Source of the DNA: Floricoccus tropicus
GTDB taxonomy: Bacteria > Bacillota > Bacilli > Lactobacillales > Streptococcaceae
Direction: 5' to 3'
Assembly (NCBI RefSeq): GCF_001832905.1
Contig: NZ_MKIR01000021.1
Span: 17,178-81,177, forward strand
DNA: 64,000 bases
The notes under the pieces were generated by a model, which saw only the letters and a list, made by a program, of their open reading frames with translations, had not been told where the DNA came from and did no database searches. Both the position numbers and the translations under genes were made by a program. Position 1 is the first letter of the stretch. Every line of letters begins with the position of its first letter. Of the stretch, positions 33,201-42,610 are shown one piece after another.

Positions 33201-34511
33201 TCAATTAGGAACTTTATCATATACTTTCATATGTTTATAATTCTTAGTGGGTTTAATAACTTTGAAGTCATCCTCATTGAAAGAAACGGAAAATTTACCA
33301 TTGGGATAGTAATCGTACTTACCATTGTTTTTTACAAAATAATCTTCAGAAGGTACAACTTTTATATCTGCAGGCAGTTGATCCTTTGCTTTATCATATA
33401 TTTTTAATCCTCTTAACCTTTGGTGCTTCATTAATTTTTTCGCTTCTCTTTTATTTGTCTTGTAAATAGGAAAGTTATCTAGACAGAATGAATAGTCTTC
33501 CCCGTCTTTAACTATATAAGAAATTTTAGGATCAAAAGGTAATTCAAAAAATTCCACTCCTTCAGGAGCTGGTGTATATGGTTCAAAAACAATTGAAGAC
33601 AAAAGGAAAAACCCTAGCAAAAGTAGTGGAGCGAATATGAATTTGACAAACTTATTATTAGATTTTCTTTTGTTGTAATTTAAGATATTTTTTGATCTAT
33701 CTAGCAATAAATCTTTATTTCCTGATGCAGCAAAATATGAAGCAAGAGCTGCTTCATCATTAGTTTGTAACTGTTTACTAACATTTAGTAATGTTTCCAC
33801 GTATTTGATTTTGTCTTCATCGGTATTGTTTTTTTCAAGAACACCTTCATCAACTCTTATTTCTAATATTTGGTCCATCTTGTCCTTAAAGATATACCCA
33901 AGAGGATTCCACCAATATACTACCATTATAAATTCGTAAAGATACTTTATAACTAAATCAAAATTTGAAATATGTAATACTTCATGATTTATTATGAAGT
34001 CGAACTCCTCTTTACTAAGATTGATATCAGGTATAATAATTGTAGGATTTATTAAACCAACAACACTTGGTGAATCGATAACTGGAAGATGTAAGATATT
34101 TACAGTCCGTCCATTTACGTTAGTTTTATCAGTTTTTTTTGAAAAAAGTTTCGCAAAAGAGTGTAGCTTTAAACTTTGTCTAATTAAAATTGTAAGTTTT
34201 ACTAAGCTTCCAATTATCCAAGTAGCAAAGATTATCATATAGCCCTTAATCTCAACTCCTTTTATCTGAAATACATCAGCAGTGAATAGGTCTTGTATCC
34301 GAGGCATAACCGTTTTGGAAGGAATAGTTATTGTATAACCGAACTCCAAGGGGAAGGTTATCATTAGAATGGAAAGTGAGATTATGAAAAATAGGATATT
34401 AGTATTAAATATCCTATTTCTGTTAAGATTTTTTAAGCTTATGACTACTACTACGAGTAAAAGTGAATTGATTACCGTTCTAGTAAATATAGTAGATAAA
34501 CTAATAATCAT
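33201..34511 (-). CDS. BlaR1/MecR1-like M56 metalloprotease antirepressor with unusual sensor domain
   Basis: 436 aa. The N-terminal part has four membrane helices and the cytosolic zinc protease motif NHEVLH near residue 176, with ISNFDLVIKY following, as in BlaR1/MecR1. These proteins cleave their cognate BlaI when the extracellular domain senses a signal. Here the C-terminal domain after the last helix (about 300-436) is only about 130 residues, with no SxxK or KTG, so it is not a penicillin-binding sensor; it contains repeated FPIYKTNKREAKKLMKHQRL-like basic segments. It follows blaI copy 2 by 3 nt, forming an operon. Confidence 0.85.
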   Translation of the reverse strand: MIISLSTIFTRTVINSLLLVVVVISLKNLNRNRIFNTNILFFIISLSILMITFPLEFGYTITIPSKTVMPRIQDLFTADVFQIKGVEIKGYMIIFATWIIGSLVKLTILIRQSLKLHSFAKLFSKKTDKTNVNGRTVNILHLPVIDSPSVVGLINPTIIIPDINLSKEEFDFIINHEVLHISNFDLVIKYLYEFIMVVYWWNPLGYIFKDKMDQILEIRVDEGVLEKNNTDEDKIKYVETLLNVSKQLQTNDEAALASYFAASGNKDLLLDRSKNILNYNKRKSNNKFVKFIFAPLLLLGFFLLSSIVFEPYTPAPEGVEFFELPFDPKISYIVKDGEDYSFCLDNFPIYKTNKREAKKLMKHQRLRGLKIYDKAKDQLPADIKVVPSEDYFVKNNGKYDYYPNGKFSVSFNEDDFKVIKPTKNYKHMKVYDKVPN

Positions 34512-34514
34512 ATA

Positions 34515-34880
34515 TTAAAGTTCTTTCTTCTTATCTTTGATAAGTTTTTCAATTTCAGAAATTTCTTTTTTGACTTCCTGTTTATCAGTCCCACCTAACA
34601 GAAGAGATACTAAGTTTTTAACTTTTAGACCTTCATATTGTTTGAGTACAAATTCTTCTTGAGAAACAGTTGGTACATAAGTACGTGTAAGAACAGTCCC
34701 GCTGTATGTGATACCATCAACAACAACTAGTTCTTTTTTCAAAAGTTTCTTTAAGGTACTTTGAATTGTACTCATAACAAGGTTTGAATCTGCTTCAAGA
34801 ATATCTTTTGATGTCATTGGAACGGCCTTATTCCATAAGATATCCAGAATTTCTAGTTCTTTGGGGTTAATTTTTTGCAT
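34515..34880 (-). CDS. BlaI/MecI-family repressor, copy 2 (operon with BlaR1)
   Basis: 121-aa winged-helix repressor identical to copy 1 over roughly the first 70 residues, then diverging (GLKVKNLVSLLLGGTDKQE versus GLDAKNLVSLLIANTDESN). It is directly upstream of the BlaR1-like gene (3-nt gap), so it is the likely proteolysis target. No CopY cysteine motif. Confidence 0.87.
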   Translation of the reverse strand: MQKINPKELEILDILWNKAVPMTSKDILEADSNLVMSTIQSTLKKLLKKELVVVDGITYSGTVLTRTYVPTVSQEEFVLKQYEGLKVKNLVSLLLGGTDKQEVKKEISEIEKLIKDKKKEL

Positions 34881-35135
34881 AGTTTTGAAGTCCTTTTCTT
34901 GTATTTATTTTTTTATAGAGAACCTTTTAGTAATAAAAGAATTCTTTTGCTAAGTTTACCACTTTTAACTTAAAGTACAATTAAATATGATTAAAGATTT
35001 GTTTCAAATTGTTTCTTGTTATTCAAGTAAAAAAGAACATTAGCATGTTCCTTGGCAACTTTACTATTATATATTGTTTGAGCAAAAAAGTGTAGTATTT
35101 TTTTAAATTGAAAAATAAATTTAATATTTCAAAAA
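34625..35135 (-). repeat. Duplicated blaI 5' part and promoter, copy 2
   Basis: Partner of 32550-33068. The two direct repeats flank blaR1, so unequal recombination could delete or amplify the antirepressor. Confidence 0.85.
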
Positions 35136-35149
35136 ACTCTATAAAAATA

Positions 35150-35178
35150 AAAAGAAGGAGCAAATGCCCCTTTCTTGA
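35150..35178 (-). terminator. Terminator of the 105-aa protein gene
   Basis: On the minus strand AAGAAaGGGGCatttGCtCCTTCTT is followed by TTTATTTTT. Confidence 0.75.
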
Positions 35179-35181
35179 TAT

Positions 35182-35499
35182 TTATTCACTTAATTCAGAT
35201 TCTTTAATTGCATCAATAATTTTATCAGCATCTTCTGGAGAAGCATCTTTGATTGCATCTGATAAGAATCTAGCAACTTCACCCTTGCTAACTTTTTTAC
35301 CTGCTAAATCATCAGGTGAGAAGTTTTTAAGAACAGTAGAAGCAAGTTTAGCTAATTGAGCTGGAGATAATGTCTTAATTACATTATTGATTGCATCTTT
35401 AACTCCTTGTGGTAATCCATCAGTTAAAGTTTCGATTTGTTTAGATAAATCTACAGGAAGGAAATTTTTACCCAATTTTTCTAAGTCTTTTAAATCCAT
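35182..35499 (-). CDS. Small helical protein, unknown
   Basis: 105 aa, predicted almost entirely helical, with three related blocks: GLPQGVKDAINNVIKTLSPAQLAKLASTVLKNFSPDDLA and then KVSKGEVARFLSDAIKDASPEDADKII, an S-P-x-x-x-A-based pattern. No signal peptide and no cysteine. AAGGAGC precedes ATG 35499. Monocistronic. I do not recognise the family. Confidence 0.7.
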   Translation of the reverse strand: MDLKDLEKLGKNFLPVDLSKQIETLTDGLPQGVKDAINNVIKTLSPAQLAKLASTVLKNFSPDDLAGKKVSKGEVARFLSDAIKDASPEDADKIIDAIKESELSE

Positions 35500-35700
35500 A
35501 TGAATGCTCCTTATTATTTATTAACTTAATTATGCATTTTTTTATAAAATTAGTCAATGAAAAGATAGGGCTTACATTTCTTTGCGATTATTAAGGAAAA
35601 ATATAAGTAATATGATACATAAAATGAAAGTAAAGATGTCAATGTCACATATTCTTTATGATATAATAAGGAAGATTAGAAATTAACGGGGTTATTAACC

Positions 35701-37044
35701 ATGGAGCAAATTAAAATCTTACATATAAATGATCTTCATTCTCATTTTGAAAAATTTCCCAAGATTGAGCGTTTCTTCAAAAGTCATACAGAAGGGACTA
35801 CCTTGGCTTTTGATATCGGTGACAATGTTGATAGAAGTCATCCCTGGACAGAAGCGACTCTTGGTCAAGCAAATATAAAATTACTTAATCGCTTGAATCT
35901 TACAGGTGCAACAATTGGAAATAATGAAGGGCTAAGTCTTGAGCATGATTCCCTGGATCACCTGTATGATGAGGCTAATTTTCCAATAATTTTATCTAAT
36001 ATCAAGGATAATGGACAGGAACCAGAATGGGCGATTGAAAAAATGATTGTTGAAACTGAGACTGGGTTAAAGATTGGAGTTCTTGGCTTGACATATCCGT
36101 ACCCTCTAGCCTATATTCCCTTTGGCTGGGACATTGAGGATCCTCTAGAAAGTTTAGACAGGGTTCTACCCACACTGGACTGTGATTTTACAATTCTCCT
36201 TAGTCACCTTGGAGTAAGATATGATGAAAAAATTGCTAATGAATATGATATTGATTTAATTTTAGGTGCCCATACCCATCATGTTTTTGAAGTCGGGGTG
36301 GAAAAAAATGGAACTTTATTAGCTGCTGCTGGATGTTACGGTGAATATATTGGGGAAATTACTCTGGAATTTGATGAACAAAAAAGGCTTATTTCATCAG
36401 ATATTCATGCTGTTCCAACTAATTCTCTTCCCGCAGAAAAGCCAGATTTGACTACTATTAATTCATGGAAAATCCGAGGAGAAAAACTCCTCGCAGAAAA
36501 AGAGCACATATCCTTTGGACATGCTTTAACAAATACCGCCCCTGATTTTGAAGCATCAAATCTATTGGCAAGAATTTTTTGTGATTATGCAGACGTTCCT
36601 GCTGCTATTTTAAATAGTGGACTTATTGTATATGATTTTCCACAAGAAATTAGCCCGCAAGAATTACTTGAGATTTTACCTCATTCAATGAGACTTGTCA
36701 GATATAAGGTTAGCGGAAAAGAATTAAAAGAGATTTTACCTGAAGTTACTAATGTAGCCAGTCTTTTAAAAACCCAACAAATACATGGAATGGGCTTTAG
36801 GGGTATATATTTTGGTGATTTAATCCTTTATGGAATGTCATATCAAGTATACAATTATAAAGAAGAATTTTTGTACCAAGGTCAAGAGATTGAAGATGAA
36901 AAAGAATATGAGTTTGTCGTGCCTGACCAATATTACTTTGCTAAGTACTTTCCTAGCCTAAAGAATAGTGGTGAAGCAGAGATTCTCTTTCCAAAATTTT
37001 TAAGAGAAATAGTATATAATTATTTGAAAGGAAATCATGGCTAA
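35701..37044 (+). CDS. Bifunctional metallophosphatase/5'-nucleotidase, YunD-like
   Basis: 447-aa cytosolic calcineurin-like phosphoesterase: HINDLHSHFE (metal site), FDIGDNVDRSH, GNNEG (usually GNHE), LLSHLGVRYDE and GAHTHH, followed by the C-terminal 5'-nucleotidase domain. No signal peptide, unlike secreted 5'-nucleotidases, as in YunD. It overlaps yutD by 8 nt. The order YunD-like, YutD, rlmN is the usual streptococcal arrangement. Confidence 0.87.
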   Translation: MEQIKILHINDLHSHFEKFPKIERFFKSHTEGTTLAFDIGDNVDRSHPWTEATLGQANIKLLNRLNLTGATIGNNEGLSLEHDSLDHLYDEANFPIILSNIKDNGQEPEWAIEKMIVETETGLKIGVLGLTYPYPLAYIPFGWDIEDPLESLDRVLPTLDCDFTILLSHLGVRYDEKIANEYDIDLILGAHTHHVFEVGVEKNGTLLAAAGCYGEYIGEITLEFDEQKRLISSDIHAVPTNSLPAEKPDLTTINSWKIRGEKLLAEKEHISFGHALTNTAPDFEASNLLARIFCDYADVPAAILNSGLIVYDFPQEISPQELLEILPHSMRLVRYKVSGKELKEILPEVTNVASLLKTQQIHGMGFRGIYFGDLILYGMSYQVYNYKEEFLYQGQEIEDEKEYEFVVPDQYYFAKYFPSLKNSGEAEILFPKFLREIVYNYLKGNHG

Positions 37045-37768
37045 AAAAGAAATATCAGAAGAAATGATGAATTATAATCGTTTTCCTGGCGAACATGTTG
37101 TTGTAAATAAGGAACAGGTATTAATTGGCGAAAAAGTTTTTAACCTTGTATATAATTACCGTGATGGTTTCGATGCTGAAAAGTTAGAGCAAAGATTTTC
37201 AGAAGTTCTTACTAAATATGACTACATCATTGGTGATTGGGGGCACGAGCAGCTCCGCCTTAAAGGTTTTTATTCAACATCTAGAAAACAGATGTCAGAT
37301 GAAGAAAAGATATCATCAGTTCAAGATTATATAGATGAGTATTGTAACTATGGGTGTGCCTTCTTTATTATCAAAAGACTTCGTGGACAAGAAAGTAAGG
37401 AAGTAAAGGATAAAGATTTCAGGCCCGGTAGAGGTGATCGAAATATTAATAATAGTCGAAGAAATCGCAAACCAAATAATAAATCAAATCATCAAGATAA
37501 TAAAAAGCAAGAGTCGAATGTTTCAAGTTCACAAGATAATAGAAAAAATGAGCAGCAAAGTAATTCTTCCACACATAAGAAAAGGCCAAATAGAAGGAAA
37601 AATCCTAATAATAAAGTAGCTTACACTGAAGAAAAAGTTTATAAGATTGAAGAGAAGAAACCGCATCATAGTCGTAAGGTATCAGAAAAAAATGTACAGA
37701 TAAGTAAGGTTAAAAAGGAAAGACATAGCTTTACTATTGTTCAAAAAGAGGACAAGGGTTCGAACTAA
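37037..37768 (+). CDS. yutD: YutD family protein (DUF1027) with long basic tail
   Basis: 243 aa. Residues 1-115 form the YutD/DUF1027 domain (FNLVYNYRDGFDAEKLEQRFSE, YDYIIGDWGHEQLRLKGFY, YIDEYCNYGCAFFIIKRLRG). The remaining 125 residues are a disordered, Asn/Lys/Arg-rich extension (RNRKPNNKSN-type) likely to bind nucleic acid. Function unknown. It overlaps the upstream phosphoesterase and precedes rlmN by 72 nt. Confidence 0.85.
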   Translation: MAKKEISEEMMNYNRFPGEHVVVNKEQVLIGEKVFNLVYNYRDGFDAEKLEQRFSEVLTKYDYIIGDWGHEQLRLKGFYSTSRKQMSDEEKISSVQDYIDEYCNYGCAFFIIKRLRGQESKEVKDKDFRPGRGDRNINNSRRNRKPNNKSNHQDNKKQESNVSSSQDNRKNEQQSNSSTHKKRPNRRKNPNNKVAYTEEKVYKIEEKKPHHSRKVSEKNVQISKVKKERHSFTIVQKEDKGSN

Positions 37769-37840
37769 CCTGTTGTCAATATCCGATAAAAGTGATAAAC
37801 TGATGAAATTGACTAAAGACAAAGGAAAAAATAATTTAGA

Positions 37841-38902
37841 ATGAAACCTTCGATATATGGATTAACACTTGCCGAGCTTACTGACTGGGTATTGGAAAAT
37901 GGACAAAAGAAATTCCGAGCTAAACAAATTTGGGAGTGGCTTTACCGTAAACGTGTAGATGAGTTTTCTCAAATGAGTAATTTATCTAAAGATTTAATTG
38001 AAAAATTAGATGAAAATTTTATTATTAACCCACTTAAGCAAAGAATTGTGCAAGAATCTGCTGATGGAACTGTAAAATATCTTTTTGAACTTCCTGATGG
38101 TCTTTTGATTGAGACAGTTTTGATGCGTCAAAAATACGGTTTATCTGTATGTGTAACGACCCAGGTGGGATGTAATATTGGATGTACTTTCTGTGCAAGT
38201 GGACTTCTTAAAAAGCAACGCGATTTGACTTCTGGTGAGATTGTAGCGCAAATTATGTTAGTTCAAAAATATTTTGACGAGCGTGGTAACGACGAGCGCG
38301 TGAGTCATGTTGTTGTTATGGGTATTGGTGAACCATTTGATAACTATGACAATGTAATGAACTTCTTATATACAATAAATGATGATAATGGACTTGCGAT
38401 TGGAGCTCGCCATATCACTGTTTCTACAAGTGGTCTAGCACCAAAAATTCGCGAATTCGCCCACAATGGGTTACAAGTTAACCTTGCTGTAAGTCTTCAT
38501 GCACCTAATAATGACGTTCGTACTAGCATAATGCGTATTAACCGTAGCTTCCCGATTGAAAAATTGTTCGAAGCTATTGATTACTACATTGAAGAAACAA
38601 ACCGTCGTGTGACATTTGAGTATATTATGTTAAGTGGAGTAAACGACCGTCCTGAACATGCACAAGAACTTGCAACTCTTCTTAAAGATAAGAAAAAACT
38701 TGTTTATGTTAATCTAATCCCATACAATCCGGTTAGCGAACACGACCAATATAGCCGTTCTTCCAAAGAAGACGTTATGCGTTTTTATGATATCTTAAAG
38801 AAAAATGGTATTAATTGTGTAGTTCGTCAAGAACATGGTACTGATATTGATGCAGCCTGTGGTCAATTACGTAGTAAGCAATTGAAGAAAAAAGAAGCAT
38901 GA
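37841..38902 (+). CDS. rlmN: 23S rRNA/tRNA (adenine-C2)-methyltransferase RlmN
   Basis: Radical SAM enzyme making m2A2503 in 23S rRNA and m2A37 in some tRNAs. 353 aa; the 4Fe-4S cysteines C111, C115 and C118 occur in [12 protein letters not shown]; a methyl-carrying Cys is in the later [19 protein letters not shown]. The start is ATG 37841 with only a distant AAAGGAAA. A terminator follows. Confidence 0.96.
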   Translation: MKPSIYGLTLAELTDWVLENGQKKFRAKQIWEWLYRKRVDEFSQMSNLSKDLIEKLDENFIINPLKQRIVQESADGTVKYLFELPDGLLIETVLMRQKYGLSVCVTTQVGCNIGCTFCASGLLKKQRDLTSGEIVAQIMLVQKYFDERGNDERVSHVVVMGIGEPFDNYDNVMNFLYTINDDNGLAIGARHITVSTSGLAPKIREFAHNGLQVNLAVSLHAPNNDVRTSIMRINRSFPIEKLFEAIDYYIEETNRRVTFEYIMLSGVNDRPEHAQELATLLKDKKKLVYVNLIPYNPVSEHDQYSRSSKEDVMRFYDILKKNGINCVVRQEHGTDIDAACGQLRSKQLKKKEA

Positions 38903-38904
38903 GC

Positions 38905-38934
38905 TTAAAAAGACTTGTTGAGGCAAGTCTTTTT
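38905..38934 (+). terminator. Terminator after rlmN
   Basis: AAAAGACTTG-ttgagg-CAAGTCTTTTT. Confidence 0.9.
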
Positions 38935-39045
38935 CTACCCTTAAGTTTATGATTTACAAAAAAATTAAATACCAAAAATCACAAAAAAACATCTTAAATC
39001 ACCGTGTTTTGGTAAAAATTGTGAATCATTTTATAGGCATTATCT

Positions 39046-39087
39046 TTGACGAAAACGTTATCATTCTTTATAGTTAAGTTGTAACTA
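39046..39087 (+). promoter_or_regulatory. ahpCF promoter with overlapping inverted repeat
   Basis: TTGACG (39046-39051), exact 17-nt spacer, TATAGT (39069-39074). TAGTTA-agttg-TAACTA (39071-39087) overlaps the -10 and the transcription start, an ideal place for a repressor. It is not a good PerR box. Confidence 0.65.
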
Positions 39088-39124
39088 AATTAACAATATT
39101 ACTAATATAAATGGAGGAATTATA

Positions 39125-39685
39125 ATGTCATTAATCGGAAAAGAAATCGTAGAATTTTCAGCAGATGCTTACCACAATGGGGAATTTATCACTGTAACAA
39201 GTGAAGATTTAAAAGGTAAATGGAGCGTAGTATGTTTCTACCCAGCAGACTTTTCATTTGTTTGTCCAACTGAATTAGAAGACCTACAAAATCAATATGA
39301 AGAATTAAAAGGTCTAGGAGTAGAGGTTTATTCAGTATCAACAGATACTCATTTCGTTCATAAAGCTTGGCATGATGATTCTGATAAAATTGGTAAAATC
39401 GAATATATTATGATTGGTGACCCATCACATGCTATTTCAGCAGGTTTTGAAGTTCTTGGTGAAGATGGTCTTGCACAACGTGGAACATTCATCATTGATC
39501 CTGATGGAATCATTCAAACAGTGGAAATCAATGCTGATGGTATTGGTCGTGATGCAAGTGGTTTAATCGACAAAGTTAAAGCTGCTAAATACGTTCGCCA
39601 ACATCCAGGTGAAGTTTGTCCTGCTAAATGGAAAGAAGGAGAAGAAACTCTAGCTCCAAGTATTGATTTAGTTGGAAAAATATAG
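39125..39685 (+). CDS. ahpC: Alkyl hydroperoxide reductase subunit C (peroxiredoxin)
   Basis: 2-Cys peroxiredoxin that reduces H2O2, organic peroxides and peroxynitrite. 186 aa; peroxidatic C47 in FVCPTE and resolving C165 in EVCPAKW. GGAGG ribosome site. It forms an operon with ahpF (20-nt gap). With Nox, Dps and no catalase in view it fits a catalase-poor lactic acid bacterium. Confidence 0.97.
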   Translation: MSLIGKEIVEFSADAYHNGEFITVTSEDLKGKWSVVCFYPADFSFVCPTELEDLQNQYEELKGLGVEVYSVSTDTHFVHKAWHDDSDKIGKIEYIMIGDPSHAISAGFEVLGEDGLAQRGTFIIDPDGIIQTVEINADGIGRDASGLIDKVKAAKYVRQHPGEVCPAKWKEGEETLAPSIDLVGKI

Positions 39686-39705
39686 ATTGGTTGAGGTAAT
39701 CTGAC

Positions 39706-41235
39706 ATGTTAGATACAGAAATTAAAAAACAGTTAGCTCAATATTTGCAACTTTTAGAATCGGATATTGTCTTCAAAGCAAGCCTAGATTCTAGTGAAAA
39801 TTCAGTAAAAGTAAGAGAATTTTTAACAGAAATTGTTGAAATGTCAGAACGTCTTTCTCTTGAAGAAACTTCTTTAGAACGCACACCTTCATTTGAAATC
39901 AACAAACCAGGTGAAATAAGCGGAGTAGCATTCGCTGGTCTTCCATTAGGCCATGAATTTACTTCATTTATCCTTGCATTACTTCAAGTAAGTGGTCGTG
40001 CACCCAAAGTTGATGATTCAGTAATCAAGCGCATTAAAACTATCAAAGAAAATCTTAAGTTTGTTACTTATGTAAGCTTAACTTGTCACAACTGTCCTGA
40101 TGTTGTTCAGGCTTTGAATATTATGTCAGTGACAAACCCAAATATCAGCCATACTATGGTTGAAGGTGGAATGTTCCAAGATGAAGTTAATGCTAATGGA
40201 ATTATGGCTGTTCCAACAGTTTTCTTAAATGGTGAAGAATTCGCTGGTGGACGTATGTCCATTGAAGAACTAGTTGACAAGGTTGCAGGTTTTGATACTG
40301 AAGAGTTTGCTAGTAAAGAAACTTTTGATACTTTGGTAATTGGTGGTGGTCCTGCTGGTGCTAGTGCAGCAATTTATTCTGCCCGCAAAGGTATTAAAAC
40401 AGGTATTGTTGCTGAAAAATTTGGTGGACAAGTAGTTGAAACAGTTGGTATCGAAAATATGATCGGTACTATCTATACTGAAGGACCACAATTGATGTCA
40501 TCTGTTGAATCTCATGTTAATGAATATGAAGTTGATATCATGAAAGGCCAAAAAGTAACTGATGTTAAAAAAGAAGATGATTTAATAAAGGTTGAACTTG
40601 AAAGTGGTGCAACGCTAGAAACTAAATCATTAATTATTTCAACAGGTGCTCACTGGCGCAATATGAATGTACCTGGTGAAGAAGAATTCCGTAATAAAGG
40701 GGTTACTTATTGTCCTCACTGTGATGGGCCATTCTATGCGGGTAAAAATGTAGCTGTAATTGGTGGGGGAAACTCTGGTGCCGAAGCAGCAATTGATTTA
40801 TCTGGTATAGCTAAACATGTTTATATACTTGAGTTTGCACCAGAAATGCGTGCGGACCAAGTCCTACAAGACAGGATTGCTAATACAGATAATATTTCAG
40901 TTACATTGAATGCAGCAACAAAAGTAATCAAAGGAAGTGATGCTGTTGAATCAATCGTTTATGTTGATCGTGCTACAAACGAAGAACATGAAATTGCTTT
41001 AGAAGGAATATTTGTTCAAATCGGACTTCTTCCTAATACAGCATGGTTGAAGAACACAGCAGTAGAACTAAACGAACGTGGAGAAGTAATTGTTGATAAG
41101 CATGGACAAACTAATGTTCCAGGAATCTTTGCTGCAGGAGACTGTACAGATTCGGCTTATAAACAAATTATCATCTCAATGGGAAGTGGTGCAACAGCAG
41201 CCCTTGGAGCATTCGATTATCAAATCAGACAATAA
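39706..41235 (+). CDS. ahpF: Alkyl hydroperoxide reductase subunit F
   Basis: FAD- and NADH-dependent disulfide reductase that recycles AhpC. 509 aa: an N-terminal double thioredoxin-like domain with C127-H-N-C130, then the thioredoxin-reductase-like part with VIGGGPAGASAAIYSARKG, C336-P-H-C339 and VIGGGNSGAEAA. It is the second gene of ahpCF, followed by a strong terminator. Confidence 0.96.
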   Translation: MLDTEIKKQLAQYLQLLESDIVFKASLDSSENSVKVREFLTEIVEMSERLSLEETSLERTPSFEINKPGEISGVAFAGLPLGHEFTSFILALLQVSGRAPKVDDSVIKRIKTIKENLKFVTYVSLTCHNCPDVVQALNIMSVTNPNISHTMVEGGMFQDEVNANGIMAVPTVFLNGEEFAGGRMSIEELVDKVAGFDTEEFASKETFDTLVIGGGPAGASAAIYSARKGIKTGIVAEKFGGQVVETVGIENMIGTIYTEGPQLMSSVESHVNEYEVDIMKGQKVTDVKKEDDLIKVELESGATLETKSLIISTGAHWRNMNVPGEEEFRNKGVTYCPHCDGPFYAGKNVAVIGGGNSGAEAAIDLSGIAKHVYILEFAPEMRADQVLQDRIANTDNISVTLNAATKVIKGSDAVESIVYVDRATNEEHEIALEGIFVQIGLLPNTAWLKNTAVELNERGEVIVDKHGQTNVPGIFAAGDCTDSAYKQIIISMGSGATAALGAFDYQIRQ

Positions 41236-41269
41236 GAAGTGTTGAACTGATTGTTCAAACTTTGAATTT

Positions 41270-41319
41270 AAAAGACCATATAGTTTAAATCAGATGATTA
41301 AACTATATGGTCTTTTTAT
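41270..41319 (+). terminator. Terminator after ahpCF
   Basis: A 17-bp stem (AAGACCATATAGTTTAA and its complement, loop atcagatga) followed by TTTTT. Confidence 0.92.
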
Positions 41320-41357
41320 CTTTCGAAATATTATTTGTTACTAAAAGTTTAAATAAA

Positions 41358-41385
41358 AAAACGGCCAATTTGACCGTCCTAGTTT
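41358..41385 (-). terminator. Terminator of the DUF1129 gene
   Basis: Minus-strand GACGGTC-aaattg-GCCGTTTTTTT. Confidence 0.8.
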
Positions 41386-41391
41386 AAAAAA

Positions 41392-42057
41392 TTAATTTTG
41401 TCTTTGGCTTCCGTCCATTGCACTTTGAATGTTGTATCGTTTTTTAAGTAAATAACGAATACCAAGTGCAGCAGCACCAATTATTAGAGTAGCTATTGGA
41501 GAAAGTGAAGGATTAAATGATTTAGGTAATAGAGAAGCAAGGATAAATATAGCAATCCAAGCAAACATAGCCAATGTTAGTATAGCAAATGATTTCCAAC
41601 GGCTACCATTTTTTTCAGTTTGTGCTTTGTAGTAATTATTGTACATTATATACATAACCACAGCAGCTCCAGCACTCATAAGAACAAGAGTAACAATACC
41701 ATATGTTTGAGGAGTCTTGCTAAATATACCTACAGCACCGTTAACTACAGCAAGTACACCCATCAAAAGAAGGAAACTATCAAGCCACATTAAATATTTA
41801 TTAGTATTTTTTGGCTTATCATTAGCTTTGCCACTAGCCGTAGTTTTTTCAATAAATTGATCAGTGTAGGCAGTAGGAGTTCCTAGTAGCGCACGGGCAG
41901 TTAAACCACTTTTTTGTTTTTCAACTATGCTAGGTACCACATCTTCTAAGATAGTCTTAATTTCTTCATCAGATTTACCAGCATCAGTTAATTGTCTAAT
42001 TACAGTATGAAAATAATCTCTATTTTTACTCGTTAATTGTTCCAAATATTCTTCCAT
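41392..42057 (-). CDS. DUF1129 family membrane protein
   Basis: 221 aa. The N-terminal ~80 residues are soluble and helical (LTSKNRDYFHTVIRQLTDAG, then LGTPTAYTDQF), followed by about four to five membrane helices (from about residue 90) and a basic C-terminal tail. This is the layout of DUF1129 proteins of streptococci and lactococci, whose function is unknown. Monocistronic and convergent with ahpCF. Confidence 0.8.
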   Translation of the reverse strand: MEEYLEQLTSKNRDYFHTVIRQLTDAGKSDEEIKTILEDVVPSIVEKQKSGLTARALLGTPTAYTDQFIEKTTASGKANDKPKNTNKYLMWLDSFLLLMGVLAVVNGAVGIFSKTPQTYGIVTLVLMSAGAAVVMYIMYNNYYKAQTEKNGSRWKSFAILTLAMFAWIAIFILASLLPKSFNPSLSPIATLIIGAAALGIRYLLKKRYNIQSAMDGSQRQN

Positions 42058-42166
42058 TTTGAACCTCTTTCTGTTTCATCACTTTGGTATTTTACCATAT
42101 AAAAGCGTTTTTTTATATATGTTTCTGGGAAAAGAAGCATATTTATCTCAAAAAATTCTTAATATC

Positions 42167-42181
42167 TGATATAATAAAGAC
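42167..42181 (+). promoter_or_regulatory. Extended -10 of ylbF, leaderless
   Basis: TGA-TATAAT (42167-42175) lies 6 nt before ATG 42182 without room for a Shine-Dalgarno. Confidence 0.65.
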
Positions 42182-42610
42182 ATGTTAATTGTGAATGAAG
42201 ATTTATTTGATATAGATGATACAATAAATAAAATCGTGGAAAATTTTTTGAACTTTGAACAGGTTGTTAAGTACAAAAAAGTTCAAGCAGATTTTCAAGC
42301 AGACGAAGGTCTACAAAGTAAAATTCGTCTCTATGCCGACAAAAGTCGAAAACTAGAAGATAATAAAGAATATGTAGCTTATCGTACTGAACTTAAAGAA
42401 CTTCAAAGAGAAGTTAGAGCTTTGCAGAGAGAGATTAATTTGAATGAGCATGTATATGCCTTGCGACTTGCCGAAAATGATTTGCAGTCTCTTATGGCAG
42501 AATTGACTCATGATATAGTAGAAACAGTATCTGAAAGTATCTCTGTTGATGAGGGGCTACCTTTCTCTGGTAAAAAGCATCATGGAAAAGGAGGATCTTG
42601 TGGAAAATAG
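42182..42610 (+). CDS. ylbF: YlbF/YmcA family protein
   Basis: 142 aa, helical protein of the YlbF/YmcA (com_ylbF) family; in Bacillus YlbF, YmcA and YaaT form a complex that guides RNase Y and affects competence and biofilm formation. The core is EDLFDIDDTINKIVENFLNFEQVVKYKKVQADFQAD with a long central helix (RTELKELQREVRALQREINL). The tail HHGKGGSCGK could bind a metal. It overlaps ylbG by 11 nt; no Shine-Dalgarno, consistent with a leaderless transcript. Confidence 0.88.
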   Translation: MLIVNEDLFDIDDTINKIVENFLNFEQVVKYKKVQADFQADEGLQSKIRLYADKSRKLEDNKEYVAYRTELKELQREVRALQREINLNEHVYALRLAENDLQSLMAELTHDIVETVSESISVDEGLPFSGKKHHGKGGSCGK

